Below are positions 37,416 to 46,507 of a stretch of DNA of 64,000 nucleotides, in pieces (the first letter of the stretch is position 1; every line of letters begins with the position of its first letter). A model generated the notes under the pieces. It saw only the letters and a program-made list of their open reading frames with translations, searched no databases and was not told the DNA's origin. Where the stretch lies: contig NZ_JUET01000101.1 of NCBI RefSeq assembly GCF_001006485.1, positions 59,015-123,014 of the forward strand. The letters run 5' to 3'. This DNA is from Tannerella forsythia (GTDB taxonomy: Bacteria; Bacteroidota; Bacteroidia; Bacteroidales; Tannerellaceae). Both the position numbers and the translations under genes were made by a program.

Positions 37416-40244
37416 TTAAAGTCTGTAAGTAATGCCAAACCGATTCCACCAGCCGAAGTAAGCAAGGCGTGATATCTGATTGCTGTTTCCCTGATACTGA
37501 CGGGCAGGCGAGTTCGTGATGTTCACAAACTCGGCATAGAGGCTGATTCTCTTCGTGATCTGCTGCGAGAGATTCAGATCCAGTTGAAACCGGTCGTCCT
37601 GAATAATATCGTCGTTCTCGTTACTGGCCACCGAATGGATGTACGAGCCGTTGTAGTTGAGGCTGGCCTTGCTGCTGAACCCTTTGTAGTCCCACGAAAG
37701 CGAGGCGTTTCCGGTATGCATGGCCTGTCCGGGCAGCCGCATGTTGCTCCGGTCCTGCGTGCTGGCATCGCTTCCGGTGAAGGTATAATTGAGATAGGCG
37801 CTCAAACCCTTCATGGCTCCGGGGAGGAAATTGAGCTTACGCATAAAATTAAACTCGAAACCGTAGACCGTCGCTCTTTCGCCGTTCTGCTCCTGGCGGA
37901 ACTCGAATCCTGCCGTTTGAGGGAAGCCGGGATAGTCTTCGATGAGCGAAGGAATGATTCTCGTGAACTGAAAACGGTTCATATTCTTGTAGAACAGCCC
38001 GGCGGAAACGACTCCTCCGCTGCGGTTGTACTTCTCGAACATCAGGTCGATGTTGTTCGACAGCGAAGGTTTCAGGTTGGTGTTGCCGATAAACAGCCGC
38101 GCCGCATCGGCATCGTAATTGATAAACGGCACGATATCCACGAAGTTGGGTTTGGCGTAAGAATGGGTATAGGCAAACCGGAAATTGGTGAGCTCATCGA
38201 GGCTGTACTTGACGTGCACGCTCGGCAGCAGAAAACCGTAGTTCGTTCCGCCGCTGATGGGAGTCGCTACGATCTTCGTGCCCGACCGCTTCACATCGAA
38301 CGCACTGTAATTTACATCGTTGTACTCGTACCGCACTCCGGTAATCAACAATATCTTTTTTATCTGAATGCGGTTGATCAGATAGGCGGCGTATACGTTC
38401 TCCTTCGCGTTGTAGGTATCGTTCTTCGACAGCCGCTCGGCATCCCACGAGTCGTCCGACTCGGTAAGCAATCGCCGGTGCGAAGCCATATAACGGGTAA
38501 ACTTTTCTTTATCCACTCTGGGGCCGAACGCATACCTTCCGTTCAGAAACTCCTTGGGTTCGGTGTTTCCGGCAACATGCGCAAAAGCCTCGGCCAGATT
38601 TACTTCCTGATTCGGATCGAAGAAAGAGAGCACCCGGTTGTTTCGGTACTTATCGTTCGTTACACTCCTCACCTTTCCTCCGAATTTAAAGACACCCGCA
38701 TAATCTTTCAGCATGTAGTTTTTCTGAAGATTGAATTTCCCCACGAGATTCGAGGCGTCGGTCGTTCCCATATCTTCTTCGTACCTCCTGAAATTATCGA
38801 ACAACAGCGGATTTTTGATATTCAACGGGACGATCGGTCTGAACTGAGGCACCTCGGCCAATACCCCCCGCGGATTGTCGGCTACGATGGTTACATCGTT
38901 GCGCGCGAAATCGCCCCGGGTACTGGTATGGTCTCGCTTCGAAACGGTATAGAACGTACCCCAATCGAGCGTCCAGCGACCAAACCGGTGGGTCCCTTCG
39001 AGGTTGAAGTTGTGGTTCGACTTGATCTCTTTCCAAAGATTTATATCGCGGCGTATTCTTCCGCGTCTCAGGCTGTCGTGCGTAATCCATTCCGACCCGT
39101 TTCTGTTGAAATCGAATCGCAGGCGATTGCGCACGTCGTCGTCTTTCCGGTAATTGTACATGTAGTTAAAGACGATTTCGTGATTTTTCACCTTGTAGTC
39201 GAGGGTAACGGTCGTGCCTACGCGTGTACGTTTGTTCTCCGTCTTCCGGAACTGAAAATCTTCCGGCATGATGAGGCGTTCGTTCACCATCTCGACCGGT
39301 TTCTTGATGCCCGACCAGGAAGCATCCATCCGGTCTTCGGAGTTGTTGTTCCCGTAATAACTTCCGCTGACCAGCACGCCGAAACGTCCCTGCGAGGTGT
39401 TCGCGTCGGGGAAGAAGCGCCGGCTGATTTGCAGTTTGCCGATGTAGTTCAGTTTCCCGGAGAGGTCGTTGAATCCCATCCCGAGGTCTCCCTTGACGCG
39501 GAGCTTGTCCGATCGCGCGGTCGGGGTTCTCAGGTTGATGTTTCCGCCCACCGCATCGCCGTCCATATCGGCCGTCAATGCTTTGGTGATCTCGATGGAA
39601 CCGAGCTGGTCTGCCGGAATCAGATCGAGCGATTCGGTTCTCGTTCCGCTCTGCTGTACCGACGCGAGCTGCTCGCCGTTGATGCTGATGTTGGTGAAAT
39701 GCTGCGGCGTACCGCGTATGGAGACGGTGGAACCCTCGCCTTTGTCGCGGGCGATGTTGATCCCGGGCAGTCGCTGCAATGCCTCCGCCACGTTCTTATC
39801 GGGAAACTTTCCGATGAGGTCGGCCGAAACGACGTTCTTGATGTTGTCCGCAGCCCGTTGCTGGTTGAGCGCCCGCTGCTGGCCTTCGAAGCTGCCCACG
39901 ACCACCACTTCGGCCAACACCTTGTCTGCCGGCGACAAACGAATCGTCATCACCTGATGATGGTCGGCAGGCATGTTCACGGTTTTTTCTTCGGTCTTGT
40001 ACCCCAGATAGGAAAAGGTAAGCACGGTTTTTCCGCTTTTCAGACCGGTCAAACGGAAATGCCCTTCCAGATCGGTGGCCGTACCGTTGTAATTGGCCTG
40101 ATCGTACACCGCTGCTCCGGGAAGAGGCTCCTGCGTATCGGCATCGACAACGATCCCCCGTATCTCATAGGTTTGAGCTTGTATCGACATTCCTGCGATC
40201 AGAAAGCAAAGGGTCGTAACTGTAAGAAATAAGCGTCTTTCCAT
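37416..40244 (-). CDS. TonB-dependent receptor, TIGR01782 (Xanthomonas/Caulobacter)-like, not SusC type
   Basis: A 942-residue outer-membrane transporter. Signal peptide with cleavage near SIQAQ, then a carboxypeptidase-like domain at about 28-105 (YEIRGIVVDADTQEPLPGAAV), a TonB box region (VLAEVVVVGSFEGQ), and a plug reading NVAEALQRLPGINIARDKGEG, then VSIRGTPQHFTNISINGEQL and LTADMDGDAVGGNINLRT. That plug pattern belongs to the TIGR01782 group and lacks the SusC hallmark TSIYGARAANGV. The barrel ends in FGITYRL. No SusD gene is adjacent; two beta-helix lipoprotein genes follow instead. Promoter element shared with the GH2 gene. Confidence 0.9.
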   Translation of the reverse strand: MERRLFLTVTTLCFLIAGMSIQAQTYEIRGIVVDADTQEPLPGAAVYDQANYNGTATDLEGHFRLTGLKSGKTVLTFSYLGYKTEEKTVNMPADHHQVMTIRLSPADKVLAEVVVVGSFEGQQRALNQQRAADNIKNVVSADLIGKFPDKNVAEALQRLPGINIARDKGEGSTVSIRGTPQHFTNISINGEQLASVQQSGTRTESLDLIPADQLGSIEITKALTADMDGDAVGGNINLRTPTARSDKLRVKGDLGMGFNDLSGKLNYIGKLQISRRFFPDANTSQGRFGVLVSGSYYGNNNSEDRMDASWSGIKKPVEMVNERLIMPEDFQFRKTENKRTRVGTTVTLDYKVKNHEIVFNYMYNYRKDDDVRNRLRFDFNRNGSEWITHDSLRRGRIRRDINLWKEIKSNHNFNLEGTHRFGRWTLDWGTFYTVSKRDHTSTRGDFARNDVTIVADNPRGVLAEVPQFRPIVPLNIKNPLLFDNFRRYEEDMGTTDASNLVGKFNLQKNYMLKDYAGVFKFGGKVRSVTNDKYRNNRVLSFFDPNQEVNLAEAFAHVAGNTEPKEFLNGRYAFGPRVDKEKFTRYMASHRRLLTESDDSWDAERLSKNDTYNAKENVYAAYLINRIQIKKILLITGVRYEYNDVNYSAFDVKRSGTKIVATPISGGTNYGFLLPSVHVKYSLDELTNFRFAYTHSYAKPNFVDIVPFINYDADAARLFIGNTNLKPSLSNNIDLMFEKYNRSGGVVSAGLFYKNMNRFQFTRIIPSLIEDYPGFPQTAGFEFRQEQNGERATVYGFEFNFMRKLNFLPGAMKGLSAYLNYTFTGSDASTQDRSNMRLPGQAMHTGNASLSWDYKGFSSKASLNYNGSYIHSVASNENDDIIQDDRFQLDLNLSQQITKRISLYAEFVNITNSPARQYQGNSNQISRLAYFGWWNRFGITYRL

Positions 40245-40373
40245 TCGTTCTGTTTTTCAATGATTGTCTTTTTAGAAAATAAAGTGTCTGATTATTTGTT
40301 ATTTAACCATGCCGTATATTCATCTAAAGCCGAATCTCCAATAATAATGTGTACCTTTTCATGATTTATTTTG

Positions 40374-40439
40374 CGAAATTAATCATCATTGATTCATATC
40401 CATCATTATGATGTTACCAAAAAGAGGAATTATGTTACA
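40374..40439 (-). promoter_or_regulatory. Promoter and two-half-site control element of the TonB receptor gene
   Basis: Read on the minus strand: TGTAACAT (40439-40432), 13 bases, GGTAACAT (40418-40411), 29 bases, then TAATTTCG (40381-40374), a -7-like box with C in place of T. The start codon is about 130 bases further on. The same layout with the same spacings precedes the GH2 gene at 43149-43214. The half sites are 21 bases apart, two helix turns, as for a dimeric activator binding one face. Confidence 0.65.
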
Positions 40440-40469
40440 CCATTGCTAGTACACAGGATTCATTTACTA

Positions 40470-43127
40470 TTAAAATTCGACCTTCCGAATGCGAACGGCA
40501 CTTAATACCGGTTCTCCGCTGACAGGATGAAATTTGATCGATAACCCGGCGTTATCTGTGACCGTGTATCTGAAGGTAAGCCTGCACGGTACATTCAGAC
40601 CGTAGCTGCCGCCCAGATCGATTTCGGGAAGAATCGACGTTCCGTTGACCGATACGCCGAAGACTCTCTGCCCCGGTTCGTAGGTAATCCCTTTGTCCTC
40701 GTCGGCAAAGCGCCGCGATTTTTTTACGTAATCGACCATCAACAGCTCGATCTCGTACGTTCCATCGGGCAGATCGGCTCCGAATCCCTCCGGGTTTACA
40801 CGCATCGTCTGGTAGAGAGGGTCTTCTTCGTCCACGGCGAGGATGTCCTCCTTGGTTCCCACTTTACCTCCCACGTAAAGCGGTTCTCCGCCCACGACGC
40901 CCCAGCTGCCCTTTTCGTATGTCCGTTCGGGCAGCCAGTAGAGATCTGTGCGGGTGTCGATAAAAGCGTAATTGGCTCCGACATTCATTGCCAGCTCCGC
41001 CTCCTCCTTCCCATCCGGACGGAACGGAATCAGCCGGACGTCGATCTGCTTCTCCGGCGTATCGGGACTGTTCGGTGCGAGAGACAACAGATGCCTTCCT
41101 GGGATAAGTTTCATCTCCCACTCCGCCATCCCGTCTTTTACCTCCGCTTCTCCGAAGAGACGATTGTCTACATACAGCGATACGCTCTTTTGATTCGAGA
41201 ATGCGTGCATCCGCACAGGCACCAGCGTATCGGAAGGCGAGGTTGCGGCGTGTACCCACCGGTTGCGGAAAGGATATCCCAATCGCGCAACCGGCTTTTC
41301 CGACAGCAACGCCTGCATCAGATAATAAGCGTCTTTGGGTTTTCTGTCGGCTGTTACCAGTCCTTTGTTGTTGATATGGGAAGTGGCATCTACCCTTCTT
41401 TCGGAACTGAAATCGGCCAGATTCCACAGCGCGCCTCCGGCAATATAAGGCCGGTCGAGGATTTGCGTGGTGATGGAACGGGTGAAACGGGTCTGCTCTT
41501 CGACAGTGAAATCGAACTTCTCCGGTTTTTCGGAATACAACCGTACATCGGACCCTGCCCCGTATTCGCTGATCAAATGAATGCGCTTCGGGTATTTGCG
41601 TCGCTGCTCGTCCATAAATGTCCCGAAATCTTCGTATATACCGTAATACCAACCGTGATACAGGTTCCAGCCGGCAATCATCGGGATATCTCCCAACCCG
41701 GTCTCCTCGTAAGCGGGATCATTGTGCATCGCCATAGCCGTATATCGATACGGATCAAGTTCCCGTACAATGTGTTCAAGACGCCGAGCCAATTCGAGCG
41801 TCGCCCGGTTCCTCCCGGCAATCTCCTCTTGCGGCTTATACCGGTGCGCCCAGTAGATCTCGTTCATATAGGCCCAGATCACCACCGAAGGATGGTTGTA
41901 ATGCTGCTTGATCATCTCTTTGAGCATCACGGTCGTGTTCTCGGTATGTCGCGGGCCGACGGTCACTTCGTTTACGAGAGGAATCTCCTCCCATACGGCA
42001 AAGCCCAGCCGGTCGGCCTGATCCAGCACCTCCGTAGCCTGAGGATAATGCGCGTTGCGCAGAAAGTTGCCTCCCATCTCTTTGAGCAGGCGCAGATCCT
42101 GCCGATGCATATCATTGCTCAACGCATTGCCGTAGGGTATCCTGTCCTGATGGCGATTCGCACCCATCAGCTTGATGTTTTTTCCATTGATGAAAAAGCC
42201 TTTTTCCGGATCGAAACGGAACCATCTGAATCCGAGGGGCTGAGACAGGTTGTCGACTCGTTTGCCCGATTGTTTCAGCAGGCTCTCCACATAATACATT
42301 GCCGGATGATCGGGGCTCCACAGATCAAAATTCCGCACGTCCGAGCAGGTTACCGTTACAACCGTATCGCCGAAGGCGGAGATGGTTACCGCGGTGTTTT
42401 TTGTTGCCAAAGCGGAGGCGACATCTTTCCGGATGACGGTCTCGAGTGTCAGAGCTTGAGGAGCGTCGCTGCAATTTTGCAGGTGGTACGTGATGGTTAC
42501 GTCGGCGCCGTGAGGCGTTACCCGGGGAGTGGTGATATAGATTCCGGGGCCTCCGTAGTCCGACATGCTGAAATGCTGTTCGCCCGTGGTGATCAGATGT
42601 ACCGGCCGGTATATGCCGCCGAAGAAAGTGAAATCGGCGGACAGGGGCGGCACGTCGTCTCGATGGCTGTTGTCGGCTTTTACGGCGATGTACTGCTCTC
42701 CCGATGCCTCAAGAAAAGGCGTTAAATCGACGTTGAAAGCGGTGTAACCGCCCGTATGTTCTCCGGCCGGTTTCCCGTTTACAAACACTTCGGCCGTTTG
42801 ATTCACCCCTTCGAACCGAAGGAAATACCTTTTTCCCTTTTCGGGAACAAGACGAAATCTTTTCTTGTACCAGCCGACGCCGCGGTAGTATCCTCTCCGG
42901 CCGTCGGCCAGTACATCCTTATCGTTCCAGGTATGAGGAAGCTGTACGGCTTGCCATCCGGCCGTCGTTCTATCCGGCAAGACGGCGTTGGCTTCATTCT
43001 TCGAAAAGAGCCATCCGGAGTTGAAAGCGATTTGGCAGCGACCACCGTCGGCCGATTGACCTGCAAGCGACGCCACATCCGGCAAACAATAAATGAGAGC
43101 AAAAAGAAGCAATGCACGACGTATCAT
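40470..43127 (-). CDS. Glycoside hydrolase family 2 enzyme (beta-galactosidase-like) with C-terminal malectin-like domain
   Basis: Exported retaining exo-glycosidase. The start at 43127 (MIRRALLLFALIYCLPDVASLAG) gives a signal peptide; the frame is open 13 codons upstream. 885 residues: GH2 sugar-binding jelly roll (about 35-185; WQAVQLPHTWNDKD), Ig-like domain (about 190-295), TIM barrel (about 300-600) with acid/base Glu423 in YMNE and nucleophile Glu521 in ISEYGAG. The C-terminal 230 residues include an Ig-like part and a malectin-like carbohydrate-binding domain (VGANYAFIDTRTDLYW onward). It shares its promoter element with the TonB receptor gene downstream, so it belongs to that locus. 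Beta-galactosidase is the likeliest activity, not proven. Confidence 0.88.
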   Translation of the reverse strand: MIRRALLLFALIYCLPDVASLAGQSADGGRCQIAFNSGWLFSKNEANAVLPDRTTAGWQAVQLPHTWNDKDVLADGRRGYYRGVGWYKKRFRLVPEKGKRYFLRFEGVNQTAEVFVNGKPAGEHTGGYTAFNVDLTPFLEASGEQYIAVKADNSHRDDVPPLSADFTFFGGIYRPVHLITTGEQHFSMSDYGGPGIYITTPRVTPHGADVTITYHLQNCSDAPQALTLETVIRKDVASALATKNTAVTISAFGDTVVTVTCSDVRNFDLWSPDHPAMYYVESLLKQSGKRVDNLSQPLGFRWFRFDPEKGFFINGKNIKLMGANRHQDRIPYGNALSNDMHRQDLRLLKEMGGNFLRNAHYPQATEVLDQADRLGFAVWEEIPLVNEVTVGPRHTENTTVMLKEMIKQHYNHPSVVIWAYMNEIYWAHRYKPQEEIAGRNRATLELARRLEHIVRELDPYRYTAMAMHNDPAYEETGLGDIPMIAGWNLYHGWYYGIYEDFGTFMDEQRRKYPKRIHLISEYGAGSDVRLYSEKPEKFDFTVEEQTRFTRSITTQILDRPYIAGGALWNLADFSSERRVDATSHINNKGLVTADRKPKDAYYLMQALLSEKPVARLGYPFRNRWVHAATSPSDTLVPVRMHAFSNQKSVSLYVDNRLFGEAEVKDGMAEWEMKLIPGRHLLSLAPNSPDTPEKQIDVRLIPFRPDGKEEAELAMNVGANYAFIDTRTDLYWLPERTYEKGSWGVVGGEPLYVGGKVGTKEDILAVDEEDPLYQTMRVNPEGFGADLPDGTYEIELLMVDYVKKSRRFADEDKGITYEPGQRVFGVSVNGTSILPEIDLGGSYGLNVPCRLTFRYTVTDNAGLSIKFHPVSGEPVLSAVRIRKVEF

Positions 43128-43148
43128 ATCCAATCTGTTTTTCGGATG

Positions 43149-43214
43149 CGAAATTAGATGATCCATTCAACAGCCACACGTTGCGATGTTACCAAAAAGA
43201 GCATTTATGTTACA
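43149..43214 (-). promoter_or_regulatory. Promoter and two-half-site control element of the GH2 gene
   Basis: Minus strand: TGTAACAT (43214-43207), 13 bases, GGTAACAT (43193-43186), 29 bases, TAATTTCGCA (43156-43147). The GH2 start is 20 bases beyond. Element sequence and both spacings equal those before the TonB gene, although the surrounding DNA differs, so this is conserved control sequence. Confidence 0.65.
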
Positions 43215-43307
43215 CCGTCCCACTGAATGCAACAAAAAGAAATTCCCTGGGGATTTTTCCTTTGTTCATCGCTATAATAATTTACGATAAAAACAAAGGT
43301 AACGAGA

Positions 43308-43339
43308 AGGGCTGAATTCCATACAAGGAGTTCAGCCCT
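43308..43339 (-). terminator. Hairpin between mazG and the GH2 gene
   Basis: A 13-bp stem with one G-T mismatch (43308-43320 with 43327-43339) and a 6-base loop. It lies 36 bases past the mazG stop and upstream of the GH2 promoter element, so it probably ends the dsbD-mazG transcript. The run of T is on the plus-strand side, so efficiency on the minus strand is uncertain. Confidence 0.5.
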
Positions 43340-43375
43340 CATTTTTGTGGTTCAAAATACTTTTACCGCAATAAA

Positions 43376-44161
43376 TCAGAGTCCGAGCTGTTTGGCTTCG
43401 TCCCAAAGGACATCCATTTCGGCCAAGGTCATCTCTTTGAGCGATCGCCCCTGTCGAATCGTATGTTCTTCGAGATAGTTGAAACGGCGGATAAATTTTT
43501 GATTCGTCCGTTCGAGTGCATTGTCGGGATTGATTTTGTAGAGCCGTGCGGCATTAATCATCCCGAAGAGAAAATCACCGAACTCGGCTTCCATCTTGTC
43601 CGCCTCCATGCGATCCACCTCGGCACGGAATTCGTTGAGCTCCTCCTGGATCTTATCCCATACCTGTTCACGCTTCTCCCAGTCGAAACCCACATTGCGC
43701 GCCTTGTCCTGCATGCGGTACGCCTTAATCAGCGAAGGAAGCGAGGAGGGCACTCCGTCGAGCACCGTTTTGTTTCCGTTTTTCTCTTTCAGTTTCAACT
43801 GTTCCCACGACTGCTCCACAGCCCCACTGTTCTCAGCCATGGCATCGCCGAAAACGTGGGGATGACGAAATATCAACTTGTCGCATAACGTATTACATAC
43901 ATCTTTAATATCAAATTCATTCTTCTCTTCGCCTATTTTGGCATAGAAGACAATGTGCAAAAGCAGATCACCGAGTTCTTTCTCGATCTCGGCCGGAAGA
44001 TTTTTCTGGATCGCTTCGCTCAGCTCATAAGTCTCTTCAATCGTATTGGCACGGAGGCTTTCGTTCGTCTGCTCTCGATCCCATGGACACTTCTCACGTA
44101 ATTCGTCCATGACATCAAGCAGACGCCCGAAAGCCTCCAAACGTTCTTCTCTTGTGCTCAT
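43376..44161 (-). CDS. mazG: Nucleoside triphosphate pyrophosphohydrolase MazG
   Basis: Hydrolyses NTPs to NMP and pyrophosphate, cleaning non-canonical nucleotides. 261 residues with the tandem MazG fold. N-terminal signature CPWDREQTNESLRANTIEETYEL, metal ligands in the EIEKELGDLLLHIVFYAKIG segment, a second half with EAEFGDFLFGMINAARL and a C-terminal EMDVLWDEAKQL. The ATG at 44161 is preferred to the GTG two codons upstream, which overlaps the dsbD stop. Only 2 bases after dsbD, so co-transcribed. Confidence 0.95.
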   Translation of the reverse strand: MSTREERLEAFGRLLDVMDELREKCPWDREQTNESLRANTIEETYELSEAIQKNLPAEIEKELGDLLLHIVFYAKIGEEKNEFDIKDVCNTLCDKLIFRHPHVFGDAMAENSGAVEQSWEQLKLKEKNGNKTVLDGVPSSLPSLIKAYRMQDKARNVGFDWEKREQVWDKIQEELNEFRAEVDRMEADKMEAEFGDFLFGMINAARLYKINPDNALERTNQKFIRRFNYLEEHTIRQGRSLKEMTLAEMDVLWDEAKQLGL

Positions 44162-44163
44162 CC

Positions 44164-46242
44164 TCACTTCCCTTTCTGCTGGTAGTGACGCAGGCCGTTT
44201 TCGAGGAACCCTACATACTTGGCTACCTCTTCGTCAAAGGCATACGAGGGGGAGAGAGGCTTCCCTTCGTTATCGAGAATTACATAGAACGGCTGTGCAT
44301 TCGCCCCGAATTTATGACGCTGCAAATAACTCCACTTGTCACCGATTGTTTTCAACTTACGTTCCTTACCGCTTTCTTCAATGACGATCGGAGCCGGGAG
44401 CTTTGTCTTGTCGTCGACAATCAGGGTAATCAACACAAATTTCTCGTCAATGAGTTTCTTGACGGCCGGATCTGTCCATACCGCAGCTTCCATCTTCCGG
44501 CAGTTCACGCATCCGTAACCGGAGAAATCGATCAATACCGGTTTATTTGCCAATGCGGCATAAGCCATCCCTGCTTCATAGTCGTCATAAACGGCATGTA
44601 CCTCATCTTCGTACAAATTAAAATCCTGGGTATAGAGTGGCGGAGCAAAAGCGCTGATGGCTTTCAGCGGCGCTCCCCATAGCCCGGGAACCATATAAAC
44701 GGCAAACGCGAGCGAGACAATCGCCATAAAAAGTCGCGGTACGGAAAGATAAGGCAGATCGCTGTCGTGTTTAAGTTTGAGCTTTCCGAGCAGATAGATC
44801 CCCAGCAACACGAAAATCACAATCCACAACACGAGAAATACTTCGCGGTCCAAGATTCGCCATCCGTAGGCAAGATCGGCCACGGAGAGAAATTTAAGGG
44901 CGAGGGCCAGTTCGAGGAAGCCCAGAACGACCTTCACCGAGTTTAACCATCCACCGGACTTTGGCATGTTCTGAAGCAGGTTCGGAAACACTGCGAACAG
45001 GGCAAAAGGAATGGCGAGCGCCAATGCAAAGCCAAACATCCCGATAGCTGGAGCGATGCTCGTACCCTGCGAAGCCGCTTCGACAAGCAACGTCCCAATA
45101 ATCGGGCCTGTGCAGGAGAACGAAACGAGCGCCAGCGTGAAGGCCATGAAAAATATGCTCAAAATGCCGGAGGTCGAATCGGCCTTACTGTCCATTTTGT
45201 TCGTCCATGAAGCCGGGAGTACCAACTCAAACGCCCCGAAGAATGACACGGCAAACAATACGAGTAACAGGAAGAAAATGATATTGAAGACAGCATTCGT
45301 CGAAAGATCATTCAGAGCACTGGCTCCGAAGACCCCGGTAATAAGGAGTCCCATCGTGAGATAGATGACAATGATGGAAACGCCATAAATCAGCGCATCG
45401 TGGATCGCTTTCCGGCGACTTTTATTACGTTTGAGGAAAAAGCTTACCGTCATCGGTATCATAGGCCAAACGCAAGGTGTCAGCAAAGCAATCAATCCAC
45501 CGACAAATCCGGCCAGAAGAATATAAAGCCATGACGTATCGGTGGCCGAGACCGTCGCATCTCCGAACGATTTGAGGTCATTGATCACCGGTGTCCACAA
45601 TTCTTGTCTAAGGGTAAGTACGCCATCCGGGGTGGCTGTCCTTGTGGCATTGCGCATCGCCGGAGTGAGTTCGAGTGCCTGCATGGCTCCCTCGCCGTCT
45701 ACTTGTGTCCCATCGGCAAGCTCTTCGGAGACCACCGTATCGGAAGGAGTCGCTTCGGCTGCTTGTGCCGTTTTTTTTACGTGTCTGTAATCAAACGTAA
45801 ACGACTCCGTCTCGGGAGGCAAGCAAGACTCATCGTTGCAAGCCATGTATTCCACTTCCCCGACCATCTTGAATGCTTTCGGATCGGTCACTTTGATCTT
45901 CTGCGTAAATGTCACGGTTCCCGAATACCACCGCAGTTCGAGACCGGGATATGCCTGCTCGTCATGCACAACGCTGGGAGCCATCGATGGCACAGGCTTC
46001 CCAAGTAACTCGGCGCCTCTGAGTGTCTCATAGGTGATCGAAGTCGAAATCGGCCCACCTTTGGGTAAGTTCATATCGTAGATATGCCAGCCCCGATCGG
46101 CCGTTGCCGTGAATGTCACAGTCTTTTCTGCAAATTCAGAGTCTTCCAGTTGGATTTTCCATTTAACAGGGGTCAAAATCTGTGCCTGTACAGCCACAAC
46201 CATCACCCAAAGTTCTAACAAATAAACGAATTTCTTTTTCAT
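44164..46242 (-). CDS. dsbD: Thiol:disulfide interchange protein DsbD
   Basis: Carries electrons from cytoplasmic thioredoxin to periplasmic thiol proteins. 692 residues: signal peptide (cleavage near VQAQ), N-terminal DsbD-alpha-like beta domain (about 22-135; GWHIYDMNLPKGGPIS), a linker, eight-helix CcdA-like membrane region (about 235-530, with LLTPCVWPMIPMT and SFSCTGPIIG carrying the membrane Cys pair), and a C-terminal thioredoxin-like domain with CVNC at 578-581. The N-terminal active Cys pair is not obvious, as is common in Bacteroidetes forms. Followed directly by mazG. Confidence 0.95.
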   Translation of the reverse strand: MKKKFVYLLELWVMVVAVQAQILTPVKWKIQLEDSEFAEKTVTFTATADRGWHIYDMNLPKGGPISTSITYETLRGAELLGKPVPSMAPSVVHDEQAYPGLELRWYSGTVTFTQKIKVTDPKAFKMVGEVEYMACNDESCLPPETESFTFDYRHVKKTAQAAEATPSDTVVSEELADGTQVDGEGAMQALELTPAMRNATRTATPDGVLTLRQELWTPVINDLKSFGDATVSATDTSWLYILLAGFVGGLIALLTPCVWPMIPMTVSFFLKRNKSRRKAIHDALIYGVSIIVIYLTMGLLITGVFGASALNDLSTNAVFNIIFFLLLVLFAVSFFGAFELVLPASWTNKMDSKADSTSGILSIFFMAFTLALVSFSCTGPIIGTLLVEAASQGTSIAPAIGMFGFALALAIPFALFAVFPNLLQNMPKSGGWLNSVKVVLGFLELALALKFLSVADLAYGWRILDREVFLVLWIVIFVLLGIYLLGKLKLKHDSDLPYLSVPRLFMAIVSLAFAVYMVPGLWGAPLKAISAFAPPLYTQDFNLYEDEVHAVYDDYEAGMAYAALANKPVLIDFSGYGCVNCRKMEAAVWTDPAVKKLIDEKFVLITLIVDDKTKLPAPIVIEESGKERKLKTIGDKWSYLQRHKFGANAQPFYVILDNEGKPLSPSYAFDEEVAKYVGFLENGLRHYQQKGK

Positions 46243-46273
46243 GTGTTTTCTCTATACAATATTTTTTAGGTTG

Positions 46274-46305
46274 CAAAACTACGTTGTTTTCAATAATTAT
46301 GCAAC
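46274..46305 (-). promoter_or_regulatory. Likely promoter of dsbD
   Basis: Minus strand: GTTG (46305-46302), 20 bases, TAGTTTTG (46281-46274). The -7 box fits TAnnTTTG and -33 is one base off TTTG. The start codon is 31 bases downstream. Confidence 0.45.
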
Positions 46306-46468
46306 TCCGCCAGACTGCCTTCAGGCATTTTAGCATGAAAACTGTTATTTTTGCATTGTGGTAAAAACACAGAACAGACTCGTATATGCTCCGAACGAAG
46401 CAGCGTTCTCCGGGTCGTACAACGAAAGCCGGCCCCTTCCCGACAAAACATATTTCGATTTATTTCTT

Positions 46469-46476
46469 TACCTTTG
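46469..46476 (+). promoter_or_regulatory. -7 box of the first glucosaminidase gene
   Basis: TACCTTTG, 31 bases before the ATG at 46508. A second fit, TATTTTTG, lies at 46346-46353. Neither has a clean -33 TTTG. The 265-base gap 46243-46507 holds no gene that I can support. Confidence 0.4.
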
Positions 46477-46507
46477 CATTCTTAATTCCGAAGAAAGTAT
46501 ATTGACT

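Noticed and set aside
37584-40232. 882-codon open frame on the plus strand
   Set aside because: Antisense to the TonB receptor gene over nearly its whole length; no signal peptide or recognisable domain. Striking in length but explained by the absence of certain codons in the receptor gene.
41091-42725. 544-codon open frame on the plus strand
   Set aside because: Antisense shadow of the GH2 gene, whose catalytic motifs are clear on the other strand.
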